Shown piece after piece: positions 28,977 to 39,198 of a DNA stretch of 64,000 nt (position 1 is the first letter of the stretch; every line of letters starts with the position of its first letter). The notes beneath the pieces are model-generated. The model ran no database searches, had not been told where the DNA came from, and worked only from the letters and a program-made list of their open reading frames with translations. Position numbers and translations under genes: made by a program. Source of the stretch: Bacteroidota bacterium (GTDB taxonomy: Bacteria; Bacteroidota; Bacteroidia; Palsa-965); contig VBWE01000009.1 of assembly GCA_006218065.1 (NCBI GenBank), forward strand, positions 1 through 64,000. Direction: 5' to 3'.

Positions 28977-30192
28977 ACGCCGGAACATATTGGTGCTTAC
29001 CTACTGGAGCTTCGCCGATGCGCTGGTGCAGGCTTACACGCTTCCGTATGTCCGGCTCATCGCGCAGCAGAGCGGTTCCAAAGTATTCCTGCTTTGCCTC
29101 GAACAGGATCATATCGCGCTGAACGAAACGGAACAGGAAAAAGCGAAAAAAGAACTTGCCGCCGAAAATATCGTTCCCGTTTTTATGCGTTACCTGCCTT
29201 TCGGAGCAAGGGCTGCGCTGAAATGGATCCCGTATCTCTCGAAGCTGAAAAAAACAGTCCGTGAAAACGGCATCGGCACCATCCACGCCTGGTGCACGCC
29301 CGCAGGAGCTATCGGGTATTACCTCGCCGGCATGACCAGAAGCCGCCTGGTCATCGACAGTTTCGAACCGCATGCCTGGTCGATGGTGGAAAACGGCACC
29401 TGGAAAGCCGGCGGCCCCGCATTCCGCACACTTTTCCACCTGGAAAAAAAACAGGCGCAAAAAGCGGATATCCTCATCGGCCTGACCGAAAGCATGAAAA
29501 CATACGCGCAGGAAAAATACGGGGCAGGCGAAAAGAAATTCTACGTTAAACCCGCCTGCATCGATTTCGATGCTTTTCCCGTTTTCCGTGCGCTGGAGAA
29601 AAAAGAAATCCGCGCAGGCCTCGGGCTGAACGACAAACTGGTTTGCGTATATGCCGGTAAACTGGGCGGCATTTACCTGGAAAAAGAAGTCTTCGATTTT
29701 TTCGCTGCGGCTCACGAACGCTGGGGCGACCGTTTTCATGCGCTGCTGCTGAGCAATGCTCCTGCGGAACTGATCGAAAAACTTTGCCGGCAATGCGGGT
29801 TTCCAAAAGAAAATATCAGCGTCCGGTTTGTTCCGCAGCACGAAGTTCCCCGCTATCTCGCGGCAGCTGATTTTGCACTCAACCCGGTCAAGCCGGTTCC
29901 GTCGAAACGGCATTGCACATCCATCAAGGACGGCGAATACTGGGCCAGCGGACTTCCTGTGGTTATTCCTGCGGGCATTTCCGACGATTCGGATATTATC
30001 CGGCAGAATCAAACCGGGGCCGTGCTGGACGAGCTCAGCAGGAATGCGTACCTGGAAGCGCTGGGAAAAATCGATCAGCTCCTGCAGGGCGACCGCGGGG
30101 AACTTGAAGCAAAAATAAAGGAACAGGGACGCCGGTATCGTTCGATGCAGATTGCGGCAAACATTTACCGGGAAATATATGGCAATCGTTAA
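28966..30192 (+). CDS. Glycosyltransferase family 4-like
   Basis: LVCVYAGKLGGIYLEKEVFDFF, ALLLSNAPAELIEKL, FALNPVKPVPSKRHCTSIKDGEYWASGLPVVIPAGISDDSDII. Confidence 0.85.
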   Translation: MANERRNILVLTYWSFADALVQAYTLPYVRLIAQQSGSKVFLLCLEQDHIALNETEQEKAKKELAAENIVPVFMRYLPFGARAALKWIPYLSKLKKTVRENGIGTIHAWCTPAGAIGYYLAGMTRSRLVIDSFEPHAWSMVENGTWKAGGPAFRTLFHLEKKQAQKADILIGLTESMKTYAQEKYGAGEKKFYVKPACIDFDAFPVFRALEKKEIRAGLGLNDKLVCVYAGKLGGIYLEKEVFDFFAAAHERWGDRFHALLLSNAPAELIEKLCRQCGFPKENISVRFVPQHEVPRYLAAADFALNPVKPVPSKRHCTSIKDGEYWASGLPVVIPAGISDDSDIIRQNQTGAVLDELSRNAYLEALGKIDQLLQGDRGELEAKIKEQGRRYRSMQIAANIYREIYGNR

Positions 30193-30201
30193 CTTTGATT
30201 C

Positions 30202-31233
30202 GTGAGCAACAAACAGCGTATCCTGGTAACAGGCGGAGCGGGTTATATCGGTTCGCATACCATCATCGAACTACTTTCGAGACCCGGGTTCGAGGTCGTT
30301 TCGGCGGATAATTATTCGAATTCTTCTTCCGAGACTTACCGCCGTATCAAAACGATTACGGGTAAAGACGTCGCGTATGCTGAAATCGATCTCTGCGACA
30401 GGCAGGCGGTGAAAAAACTGTTCGAAGACTTCCCTGGAATTACCGGCGTGATTCACTTTGCCGCTTTCAAATCCGTTCCCGAATCGGTTGAAAAACCGGC
30501 TGCCTATTACCGGAACAACCTTGTTTCGCTGATCAACGTGCTGGAAGCCTGCACAGCGTATGGAGTAGCGCGTTTTATTTTTTCGTCGTCCTGTTCCGTT
30601 TACGGCAATATCGGTTCGCTCCCGGTTAATGAAGACACGCCCGTAGCCGCTGCGGAATCGCCTTACGGTTACACGAAAATCGCCGGGGAGCAGATACTGA
30701 AAGATTTTACAGTTGCATTTCCTTCCCTGCATGCCATCGCGCTGCGTTATTTCAACCCGGCCGGCGCACATCCCTCGGGCCTCATCGGCGAAATTCCGCT
30801 CAACCGCCCGAACAACCTGGTGCCGGTCATCACGCGCACGGCTATCGGCAAACAAAATGAAGTGGTCGTTTTCGGAGATGATTACGATACGCGCGACGGA
30901 ACCTGCATCCGCGATTACGTGCATGTATGCGATATCGCCGAAGCGCACGTGCTTGCGATCGATTACCTGCAAAAAAACGCCGGCGCAAAAGCATACGATG
31001 TTATCAACCTCGGAACAGGATCGGGCGTTACCGTGCTGGAAGCGATCAAAGCCTTCGAACGTGTTGCGGGCAAACCGCTGAACTACAGGATCGGCCCGAG
31101 ACGCAGCGGTGATGTGATCGCTATTTTCTCCGATTCTTCCAAAGCGCACAGGATACTCGGATGGAATCCGCACCACGCGCTCGACGAAATGATGAGCAGC
31201 GCCTGGAAATGGGAACTGCACCTGGCGAAGTAA
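30202..31233 (+). CDS. galE: UDP-glucose 4-epimerase
   Basis: RILVTGGAGYIGSHTIIELL, FAAFKSVPESVEKPAAYYRNNLVSLINVLE, FSSSCSVYG, SPYGYTKIAGEQIL, LRYFNPAGAHPSGLIGE. GTG start. Confidence 0.95.
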   Translation: MSNKQRILVTGGAGYIGSHTIIELLSRPGFEVVSADNYSNSSSETYRRIKTITGKDVAYAEIDLCDRQAVKKLFEDFPGITGVIHFAAFKSVPESVEKPAAYYRNNLVSLINVLEACTAYGVARFIFSSSCSVYGNIGSLPVNEDTPVAAAESPYGYTKIAGEQILKDFTVAFPSLHAIALRYFNPAGAHPSGLIGEIPLNRPNNLVPVITRTAIGKQNEVVVFGDDYDTRDGTCIRDYVHVCDIAEAHVLAIDYLQKNAGAKAYDVINLGTGSGVTVLEAIKAFERVAGKPLNYRIGPRRSGDVIAIFSDSSKAHRILGWNPHHALDEMMSSAWKWELHLAK

Positions 31234-31264
31234 GCAATCAACAGTTCGGGTATAAATAAAACGG

Positions 31265-32731
31265 ATGGTTACTACAGCGTATTTCGGGCAGATGACCATA
31301 GAGGCATGGGAATTCATGCTTCTCCCGATTTACATTTTTATGATCCTCGCCGTAGCCTGGTCGTACACGCGGCGCAAGAAAAAATTACTCCCGCAATACA
31401 GGTATTATATCCCCGGCCTGCTGGTCAAGCTTTTCGGAGCGTCTATCGTATGCTGCATCTATGTTTTTTATTACCACGGCGGCGATACGGTGCATTACTG
31501 GGAATCGGGCATGGCGCTTACCAACCTGTTCAGTAAAAATCCAGGACATTATTTCGAAACGCTTTTCGGAGACAATACGCTCGACAAAGTTTTTTACTTC
31601 GATGAGCATACGGGACTTCCCATCGGTTTTATTTTTTACGACGACCAGACATTTTCTGTCGTGCGGATGACCGCGCCGTTGCTTTTCGTTACGTTTAAAA
31701 GTTTCCTGCTGCAAAGCGTGATGGTGGCCTGGCTTTCCTATTTCGGCATCTGGCGCCTGTATATGGTGGTTTGTCATTTCTACCCGGAACTTTACAAAAG
31801 ACTCGCGCTTACCATTCTCTTCGTCCCTTCGCTGGTATTCTGGGGTTCCGGCCTGCTGAAAGATACCATCACGCTTTCGGCGACCTGCTGGCTGGTTTAC
31901 GCGGTGTTCCAGGCATTTTTCATGAAGAAAAAACCGGTGTACTATTTTTTCATCATGCTGCTCGCGTCATTCATCATCATCAAAATCAAACCGTATATAC
32001 TCGTTACGCTGCTGCCCGGCATTCTTTTCTGGATTTCATACGAAAGGCTGGTTACGCTGAAAAGTTCTTTCCTGAAATTTTTCGTCGCACCGCTCATATT
32101 CGCCGTGGCGCTCGGGGGCGGCGTATTTATGCTGACCAAGATGGGCGACAGCATGTCGAAATTTTCTATCGATAAAGTGCTCGTTACCGCCGCCATCACG
32201 CAGCAGGACCTGAAATCGGAATCATACGGCAGCAATTCGTTCGATATCGGAACGTTCGATCCGACGGTCGCGGGGGTTTTATCCAAAGCTCCTTTCGCCA
32301 TCGAAGCCGGTTTGTTCAGACCCTACATCTGGGAGTGCAGCAACATCGTCATGATATTTTCCGGCCTGGAGAATGTTTTTATTCTCGGCATGACCTTGCT
32401 GGTGCTCATCCGGTTTAAACCGATCCGTTTACTGAATATCATCCGGAAAAATCCGTTTATTTTCTTCTCGGTATTGTTCACACTGCTCTTCTCATTCGCG
32501 GTAGGCCTGACTACGGCCAATTTCGGGGCGCTCGTGCGTTTTAAAATTCCGTTCCTGCCTTTTTACCTGAGCAGCCTGGTTATTCTTTCGTATTACCTGC
32601 GGTTCAGGCACGCCACCACACAAAAAGAAATCGAGCTGGAAAAACAGAGCATGTATCGCCGGACAAAACCTGTTACGCCGGTGGTTCCGCCCGGTATGTC
32701 TCAATCCGCAGGCCTGGGGGCAATAAGATAG
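31265..32731 (+). CDS. Polytopic membrane protein, possibly glycan polymerase-like
   Basis: Many hydrophobic segments; ALTILFVPSLVFWGSGLLKDTITLSATCWLVYAVFQAFF; sits in the glycan cluster. Confidence 0.65.
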   Translation: MVTTAYFGQMTIEAWEFMLLPIYIFMILAVAWSYTRRKKKLLPQYRYYIPGLLVKLFGASIVCCIYVFYYHGGDTVHYWESGMALTNLFSKNPGHYFETLFGDNTLDKVFYFDEHTGLPIGFIFYDDQTFSVVRMTAPLLFVTFKSFLLQSVMVAWLSYFGIWRLYMVVCHFYPELYKRLALTILFVPSLVFWGSGLLKDTITLSATCWLVYAVFQAFFMKKKPVYYFFIMLLASFIIIKIKPYILVTLLPGILFWISYERLVTLKSSFLKFFVAPLIFAVALGGGVFMLTKMGDSMSKFSIDKVLVTAAITQQDLKSESYGSNSFDIGTFDPTVAGVLSKAPFAIEAGLFRPYIWECSNIVMIFSGLENVFILGMTLLVLIRFKPIRLLNIIRKNPFIFFSVLFTLLFSFAVGLTTANFGALVRFKIPFLPFYLSSLVILSYYLRFRHATTQKEIELEKQSMYRRTKPVTPVVPPGMSQSAGLGAIR

Positions 32732-33663
32732 GGTCGCAGCGTTTCGCCGAGCAACCGGGAATATACAGCAGCTCCTTTTTTATTCAGGTGACCGGTATTG
32801 ACGAAAAGTGCAGGATCGGAACAGATGTCCAGCTGATCATGCCGCAGGAAAGGCAATTTATGTTTCGCGGCAAGTTTCGTGATCATCTCCAGTATTTTTG
32901 CGCTGTTCGATGCATGTTTCTGCCAGCCTTCCCGGTATTCGGGAGCGTAAGTCAATATGAGCCTGATGTTCCGTGAACGGCAGGTGGAAATAATTTCTTC
33001 CAGCATTTTTTTCGCTTCTTCATCTACGGGAATAGTCGTGTACCGGATATTGGTATCCGCGCCCGTCATTCCTTTTTCATCGCTGTTCAGGAACCCCTGG
33101 AAAACCCGTGCGGCAGGATGCACGTCCGTTTCACCGCGCAAGCCTTTGAAACAGGTGCTGCGGGTATAATCATCATAATCCGCAACCTGCAGGAAAGGCA
33201 ACGCGCGCAGCAGCAAAGGCCGGCGATCATCGGCCGACATGGCTGCGGAAACTGCTTCGCTTTCCAGGTAAGGATAATACGCTACCGGGTTGAAAAAACG
33301 GCGACTGAGATCGAACGAACTGAGATCGAGCGTCAGCAAAACCATTTTCGGATTTGGATGATTCTCCAGCCAGGCCTTGAACAGCAAATGGAATTCCGCA
33401 AGGTTGGCGCCTTCCACGCCCAGGTTATACGAATCCGTTCCGCAAATGCTGTCCACCTGCATCGGGTCGATGGCCGACTGCGTGCGCGAGGAACCGATGA
33501 AAATCAGGTCGTGATCATGCTTCCCGTGAAAGATCATTTCGAATTTATGCGACCGGTAATGATGATAGCGCTGCAGTCCTTTGCTTCCGAGCATAAAAAG
33601 TCCCTGTGCCGCAACGGTGGCCGCGAGCAGAACAAAGACGATACGGAGCAGCGGTTTTTTCAT
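32701..33663 (-). CDS. SGNH/AlgX-like secreted protein, likely partner of the MBOAT
   Basis: DLIFIGSSRTQSAIDPMQVDSICGTDSYNLGVEGANLAEFHLL; abuts the MBOAT gene. Confidence 0.7.
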   Translation of the reverse strand: MKKPLLRIVFVLLAATVAAQGLFMLGSKGLQRYHHYRSHKFEMIFHGKHDHDLIFIGSSRTQSAIDPMQVDSICGTDSYNLGVEGANLAEFHLLFKAWLENHPNPKMVLLTLDLSSFDLSRRFFNPVAYYPYLESEAVSAAMSADDRRPLLLRALPFLQVADYDDYTRSTCFKGLRGETDVHPAARVFQGFLNSDEKGMTGADTNIRYTTIPVDEEAKKMLEEIISTCRSRNIRLILTYAPEYREGWQKHASNSAKILEMITKLAAKHKLPFLRHDQLDICSDPALFVNTGHLNKKGAAVYSRLLGETLRPYLIAPRPAD

Positions 33664-35090
33664 CAGAACTGGAAATAGATAAAGCTCGTTTGATTGAATA
33701 CGCCGAAAAGCAGTACGATCAGCAGCAATCCCGTTTCGAAAACAAAATCAGCCGCCGGTTTCTTCCCGATCAATTCCATATCCGGTTTATTGCGCAATTC
33801 TACGCGGAATAAAATCAGCATGGCCAGCAAAGCGATCAGCAGGCTTGTAAAACCGAATTCCAGCCGGCCTACCGGCTCGGTCACCACCGCGCTGAAACCG
33901 GCGCCTTCGTGCATGGTAAAAATATGATGCAGGATAATTTTCGCATCCGCCAGCGAACCGGCGCGGAAAAATATCCAGGCAAAACAAACCAGCAGGAAAG
34001 TCCAGCCGATGGAAACCAGCTGTTTAGCCTGTGGTTGCTCCTGCTTTTTTTCTTTGAACAGGCTCGCGCTGATCAGCAGGAAAGCATGAACCGCTCCCCA
34101 TATCACGAAAGTCCATTTCGCACCGTGCCAGAATCCACTCACGAGAAAAACAATCGCCAGGTTCAGCATCGTGCGCGCTTTGCCCAGCCGGTTTCCGCCG
34201 AGCGGGATATACAGGTAATCTTTGAACCAGGTGGAAAGCGAAATATGCCAGCGCGACCAGAATTCCGCGATGCCGGCTGCGAAATACGGTCGCCGGAAAT
34301 TCGTCATCAGGTCGAAGCCCATCGTTTTAGCCGCACCGATGGCCATGTCGGAATAGCCGGAAAAGTCACAATAAATCTGGATCGCAAAAAAGAAGGTAGC
34401 CAGCAGCAGGTTCAGGTAATGCGCATCCTGCGGGTCGGCATACACCGCGTTTACATAAACCGCCAGCCGGTCGGCGATCACTACTTTCTTGAAAAGTCCC
34501 CAGAGCATGAGCCGTAATCCGTCGGCAAGCCGCTGCGAACTGAACGTATGTTCCCGGCGGAACTGCGGGAGCAGGTTTTGCGGACGCTCGATGGGACCGG
34601 CGACCAGCTGCGGGTAAAACATTACGTAAAGCGCGTAAATGCCGGGATGACGTTCCGCTTTTTGTTTTCCGCGGTACACTTCGATCGTATAGCTCATCGC
34701 CTGGAAAGTGTGAAAGGACAAGCCTACCGGCAGGATGATATTCCACAACGACCAGTCAACCGGGTAGCCCAGCCATTCCAGCAAACCGTTCGCGTTTTCG
34801 ATGAAGAAATTGTAATACTTGAAAACAGCCAGCGTTCCTACGTTCGCCACGATGCTGAAAAGCAAAAACATTTTCCGTTTCCGTCCCTGCGCTTGTTCGA
34901 TCCATATTCCCGCGAAATAATCGACCCCGATGGTAAACGCCAGGATGAGCAGGTAAGCGGGAATAAAAGCAGCATAAAACAAGGCGCTTGCGGCCAGCAG
35001 GTGTATCCAGCGGAAACGGTGCGGCAGCAAAAAGTAAACAGCTGTTACCAGCGGGAAGAAAAGCAGGAACGACCAGGAATTGAACAGCAT
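33663..35090 (-). CDS. MBOAT family O-acyltransferase (AlgI-like)
   Basis: MLFNSWSFLLFFPLVTAVYFLLP, YPQLVAGPIERPQNLLPQF, YCDFSGYSDMAIGAAKTMGFDLMTNFRRPYFAAGIAEFWSRWHISLSTWFKDYLYIPLGGNR, FWHGAKWTFVIWGAVHA. Confidence 0.95.
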   Translation of the reverse strand: MLFNSWSFLLFFPLVTAVYFLLPHRFRWIHLLAASALFYAAFIPAYLLILAFTIGVDYFAGIWIEQAQGRKRKMFLLFSIVANVGTLAVFKYYNFFIENANGLLEWLGYPVDWSLWNIILPVGLSFHTFQAMSYTIEVYRGKQKAERHPGIYALYVMFYPQLVAGPIERPQNLLPQFRREHTFSSQRLADGLRLMLWGLFKKVVIADRLAVYVNAVYADPQDAHYLNLLLATFFFAIQIYCDFSGYSDMAIGAAKTMGFDLMTNFRRPYFAAGIAEFWSRWHISLSTWFKDYLYIPLGGNRLGKARTMLNLAIVFLVSGFWHGAKWTFVIWGAVHAFLLISASLFKEKKQEQPQAKQLVSIGWTFLLVCFAWIFFRAGSLADAKIILHHIFTMHEGAGFSAVVTEPVGRLEFGFTSLLIALLAMLILFRVELRNKPDMELIGKKPAADFVFETGLLLIVLLFGVFNQTSFIYFQF

Positions 35091-35108
35091 ATACGCAGGT
35101 GTTTCCGG

Positions 35109-35858
35109 TTACGAATCCTTTTTCGGCTTGTGCCTTTTTCCAAAATACGTTTGCAGGAGAAAACGCATGTAGCTGAAACTGGTCCGCATGATTTTCATTT
35201 TCGATTTCCCTTTACGTTTCGACGACCGGAGCATCATGGGCACTTCGAGGATGCGTGCGTGGCAATGTATGGCTTTCAGCAGGATCTCGAGCATGCAGAG
35301 AAAACCGGACTCTTCGATCAGGACAGGATACGACGCCTTGATTTTCTTCAGCAGGGACAAACGGTACACGCGATAAAATGAGCTCAGCGTCTGCACTTTT
35401 ACGTTGAAGAAGAAACGGAAAAACAAATTCGCCGTATTCGAAAGCAGTTTCCGGAAAAAGGACGTTTTCTCGAACCCGCCGCCCTGCGCATACACCGAAG
35501 CGAGTACCAGGTCGTAGCCGAGGCCGGAGATCACGAGCATATCGGGGAGAATCGCCGCGTCGGAGGTGTTGTCGGCTTCGAGCGTTACGATGAGATCGGA
35601 TTCATCCGCCGCATGCTGCAGGATCCATTCGAAACCGGTATTGAATGCGTAGCCTGGACCGTGGTTCGAGCCGTCGCCGAGTACGATGTGTTTTTGCCCG
35701 GCGAAAATTTCCGCGATCATTTTCTGCGAACCGTCGGAAGAACCGTCATCGGAGAAAACATAAAACTTATCCGTTCCCGGGGCGGCCTGCATCAGCGATT
35801 CGGCCAGCTGCTGCAGGTTGGATGACTCGTTGTATATCGGGATGAGGAAATAAATCAT
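35109..35858 (-). CDS. Glycosyltransferase family 2
   Basis: IYFLIPIYNESSNLQQLAESL, FYVFSDDGSSDGSQKMI, NHGPGYAFNTGFEWIL, LIVTLEADNTSDAAIL. Confidence 0.9.
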   Translation of the reverse strand: MIYFLIPIYNESSNLQQLAESLMQAAPGTDKFYVFSDDGSSDGSQKMIAEIFAGQKHIVLGDGSNHGPGYAFNTGFEWILQHAADESDLIVTLEADNTSDAAILPDMLVISGLGYDLVLASVYAQGGGFEKTSFFRKLLSNTANLFFRFFFNVKVQTLSSFYRVYRLSLLKKIKASYPVLIEESGFLCMLEILLKAIHCHARILEVPMMLRSSKRKGKSKMKIMRTSFSYMRFLLQTYFGKRHKPKKDS

Positions 35859-36823
35859 TTTTCGGACAGGCCTGTTTGCCAGCGTATGGTTTCCTGCAAT
35901 CCTTCGGCGAGATGAAAGCCGGGTTCAAAACCCAGTTCCGTTTTTATTTTACCGATCGAAGGAACGCGGCGTCTTACATCTTCATATTTCCCGAACGTTT
36001 CGTACGGAATAAAACTTATCGGCGCAGCAGTATCGCCTTTCATCAGTTTCCAGATCAGCCGGCCCAGGTCGAGGATGGTGATTTCTTCGTCGGGCTTTCC
36101 GGCAATATTGAAAATCCCGTTCCGGCTTTTCTCGTGGAAAATACATTTCATCACGCCCTGCACGGTATCGTCAACATAGGTAAACGTACGCGTCTGCAAG
36201 CCGTCGCCGTGAATCTCGATCGGTTTTCCTTCGAGGATATTCTGAATAAAAACCGATTGCGGTCCGCCCCACCAGGTGATATTCTGGTTCGGGCCGTACG
36301 ATCCGAAAAAACGCATGATCGTATATTCCAGGCCGAATTCGTCGTGGTGCGCGATGATGCTGTGCTCGCTGTATATTTTCGAAAGCGCGTAGGCCCAGCG
36401 TTTCACGGTAGTGGGACCCATCACGAGATCGGATTCTTCGGAATACGGCAGGTCGGGATTTTTCCCGTACACGTCGGAGGTGGAAGCAAAAACAAGTTTC
36501 ATTTTTTTGGTACGGCAGCAAACGATCGCATTTTTCAGCATGCGCGCATTATCGTCGAGCGTGCGGAAAGCCGTACTGTAACGTGGAATTTTTTGCGAGG
36601 CCAGGTGGACCAGCACGTCGCCCGAAACGGATTCGAGCGTATCGGCATCGCGAACGTCCGCCTCGATGAAATGGAAACGCGGGTTTTGGCGCAGGGCGGA
36701 AATATTGGCCGGTGAACCGAACGAAAAATTATCGAAGCCGGTGACCTCGTGATTTTCTTTCAGTAATCGTGTCGCAAGATTGGAGCCGATAAACCCGGCC
36801 ACACCGGTGATGATGATATGCAT
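35855..36823 (-). CDS. NAD-dependent epimerase/dehydratase (UDP-sugar epimerase-like)
   Basis: MHIIITGVAGFIGSNLATRLLKENHEVTGFDNF, VFASTSDVYGKNPDLPYSEES, RWAYALSKIYSEH, MRFFGSYGPNQNITWWGGPQSVFIQNIL. Confidence 0.93.
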   Translation of the reverse strand: MHIIITGVAGFIGSNLATRLLKENHEVTGFDNFSFGSPANISALRQNPRFHFIEADVRDADTLESVSGDVLVHLASQKIPRYSTAFRTLDDNARMLKNAIVCCRTKKMKLVFASTSDVYGKNPDLPYSEESDLVMGPTTVKRWAYALSKIYSEHSIIAHHDEFGLEYTIMRFFGSYGPNQNITWWGGPQSVFIQNILEGKPIEIHGDGLQTRTFTYVDDTVQGVMKCIFHEKSRNGIFNIAGKPDEEITILDLGRLIWKLMKGDTAAPISFIPYETFGKYEDVRRRVPSIGKIKTELGFEPGFHLAEGLQETIRWQTGLSEK

Positions 36824-36878
36824 ACGAAATGGAAAATGTGTTCAGCGGATTCAGGCAAATGTAGGGAATCCCGCCCAT

Positions 36879-38594
36879 TTAATCGGCCCGGCGATAGACG
36901 TAGATCGGCAGGAAAAAATCCTCGTGGATGATGAGCGCCGAAACCCGCGTATCCGCGAAATGACGGATAAAGGATTGCTCCTGTTTGTAATATTTCCGCA
37001 TATACACCGTCATCGAATCGGCTTCGCGCAGCGGGTCAAAGTAATTTGTGGCGGAAACATACCAGGGCGGAGCAACCCGTTCTATCTGCGCCGGGCTGAA
37101 ATCCGTGGCCCATTTTCCTTCATACGGCGTTCCAACATAACGCTGCGGATGCGACACTTCGAGAATCGTCCGGCAAAGCGCAGGATCGGATCGTTCGGCT
37201 TTTTTATCGAACGTAATTCCTGTTCCCAGGTTATGCTCGCGCGTGATGCGGGCTTTTTCCTTAAGCACACCGACGCATTCCTCTAGCGGAGGCGAAACGG
37301 CAGTGGCATGGAAATTTTCCACGGCCAGCGTATCGGCGGCGGTAGTATGTTTGAGCAAAAACCGCCGCGAACTGATCCGCGTATCTTCTGAAAAATTAAT
37401 CGCGTAAACGATTTGGAAAGTAATGCCCGCCATATAAACTACATGCAGGGCCGCCGCAGCATAGCGCCAGGAAGGTTTCTGTATTTTCCGCAGCGAGCTT
37501 GCCGCCAGCAGCAGCAGCAGCGTAGAAGCCGGGAGAAAATAGTGCGGGTAATACGAACGGAAAATCAGCAGCGGCAGCATGAACAGGATAAAAGCAAAAC
37601 GGAAGAAACGCATTTCCTTGTCGCGGAACATAGCGTAGCCCGCACCGGCAACCAGCACCGGCCCGAGTATAAAAGCCGACATCAGCACAAAATAGTAGAA
37701 CAGGTTGTAACCCATGAGCCCGAAAAGCTCGCCGTTTTTCGCGTTTTCCCACACTTTGGTGAAGATCACTTCTTCGTACGTTTCGACTACGGCTATGGCG
37801 TTCCCGCCCGCTCCTGCCCCGCTCCATTTATAAATAAGTACGGCCGGAAGCAGCGTGATGCAGCAATACAGGATCACGCCTTTGGCGGCAGGCCACCATG
37901 TTTCGCGGACGTACGGCATAAAACCGTTTGCACGCCATTTCGGGAAAAAGTCGAACCAGAAAAACGCCGCGAGAAATGCGATCATGTCGATGCGCAGGCT
38001 CACGCCGATAAACCCGAGCAGGATCAGCCGGTTCCGCAGTTTCGTTTCTCCGCCGGCAAAATATTTCCAGGCGTTGAAAATGAAAATCGCCGTGAAGCAA
38101 TAACACATCGCGTCGAACTTGATCCAAAGCCCGGAAATCAGTTCGATCGGGCTGAGCGCGAAAGCCAGCGCGAGCAAAATCCGCAGCGGACGATCGCCCG
38201 TCATGCGCATCACCAGCCTGATGAGGTAATACGTACCGATCACGCAGAAGATCAGCGAAAGCAAACGCCCGCTGAAATACATGGAAGAATCCTCCGCGAT
38301 AAGCAGGTCCTGGAATTCCGCCAGGCTGTGCCAGGAACCGGTGAGCAAACCGAAACAAAAAACAAGCGCGTACCAGGCGCCCATCGCCCAGAAAAAAAGA
38401 TTGGTCGGTTGCGAGAAATCACCGTGACTGAAATTCAGCAGCATCTTGAACGAGTCCTTCATCAGGTAGGTCTCGTCCGGGTAAAACTGGTACGGCAACC
38501 CGTAATCCAGGATGGAATATTTGAAAAAGATAACGGGCAGCAGAATCGCCAGGGCAAGCAAACGTTCCGATCGCATCATGGAATCAATTTTCAA
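36879..38594 (-). CDS. Glycosyltransferase family 39-like polytopic membrane protein
   Basis: Multi-TM; DYGLPYQFYPDETYLMKDSFKML near the N-terminus (D-E motif typical of GT-C enzymes). Confidence 0.75.
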   Translation of the reverse strand: MKIDSMMRSERLLALAILLPVIFFKYSILDYGLPYQFYPDETYLMKDSFKMLLNFSHGDFSQPTNLFFWAMGAWYALVFCFGLLTGSWHSLAEFQDLLIAEDSSMYFSGRLLSLIFCVIGTYYLIRLVMRMTGDRPLRILLALAFALSPIELISGLWIKFDAMCYCFTAIFIFNAWKYFAGGETKLRNRLILLGFIGVSLRIDMIAFLAAFFWFDFFPKWRANGFMPYVRETWWPAAKGVILYCCITLLPAVLIYKWSGAGAGGNAIAVVETYEEVIFTKVWENAKNGELFGLMGYNLFYYFVLMSAFILGPVLVAGAGYAMFRDKEMRFFRFAFILFMLPLLIFRSYYPHYFLPASTLLLLLAASSLRKIQKPSWRYAAAALHVVYMAGITFQIVYAINFSEDTRISSRRFLLKHTTAADTLAVENFHATAVSPPLEECVGVLKEKARITREHNLGTGITFDKKAERSDPALCRTILEVSHPQRYVGTPYEGKWATDFSPAQIERVAPPWYVSATNYFDPLREADSMTVYMRKYYKQEQSFIRHFADTRVSALIIHEDFFLPIYVYRRAD

Positions 38595-38616
38595 AAATCA
38601 AAGCCCGTTTTTGTTT

Positions 38617-39087
38617 TCACTTATGATGATACGACTCTCCTTTCAGAATCGTGAACGCCCGGTAAACCTGCTCAGCCAGGAAAACACGTACCATCTGGTG
38701 TGAAAACGTGAGCCGTGATAAAGATAGTTTCATATCCGAACGGGCGTACACCTCTTCCGAAAAACCATACGCGCCGCCGATCACCAGTACCAGTTGCTTC
38801 AGCCCGCTGTTCATCTGCTGCTGAATTAACTGCGCAAGTCCGGGCGAGTCCGTTTCTTTCCCGCGCTCATCGAGCAGGATTACCCGGTCGGACGGCTGGA
38901 TGTTTTTCAGGATCAGTTCGCCTTCCGCTTTTTTCTGTTTTTGCTCGTCGGATTTCCCGGTTTTCGGCGCGGGAATTTCCAGCCATTCCATCCCGGTATA
39001 ATGACGCAACCTGTCCAGGTAAATTTCAAGCCCTTCCCTGACCCAGGCCTGGTCGGTTTTACCAATAAGCAATACCTTGATTTTCAT
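38617..39087 (-). CDS. rlmH: 23S rRNA (pseudouridine1915-N3)-methyltransferase RlmH
   Basis: MKIKVLLIGKTDQAWVREGLEIYLDRL, VILLDERGKETDSPGLAQLIQQQM, LVLVIGGAYGFSEEVYARSDMKLSLSRLTFSHQMVRVFLAEQVYRAFTILKGESYHH. Confidence 0.97.
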   Translation of the reverse strand: MKIKVLLIGKTDQAWVREGLEIYLDRLRHYTGMEWLEIPAPKTGKSDEQKQKKAEGELILKNIQPSDRVILLDERGKETDSPGLAQLIQQQMNSGLKQLVLVIGGAYGFSEEVYARSDMKLSLSRLTFSHQMVRVFLAEQVYRAFTILKGESYHHK

Positions 39088-39198
39088 GCAGTTGACTTAA
39101 TGATGAAAAGCCTATTTTTGTACCTGTAACCGGTCATGCGAATTTACCGGATAATTTGGCTCGATTGTTGCAAAAACAACAAGTAAATATTCTGAGCG

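Noticed and set aside
28831-30258. 475-aa minus ORF across two glycosyltransferases
   Set aside because: Antisense to well-supported GT genes and spans their junction.
37413-38654. 413-aa plus ORF antisense to the GT39-like gene
   Set aside because: Highly charged low-complexity composition; the minus-strand membrane protein explains the region.
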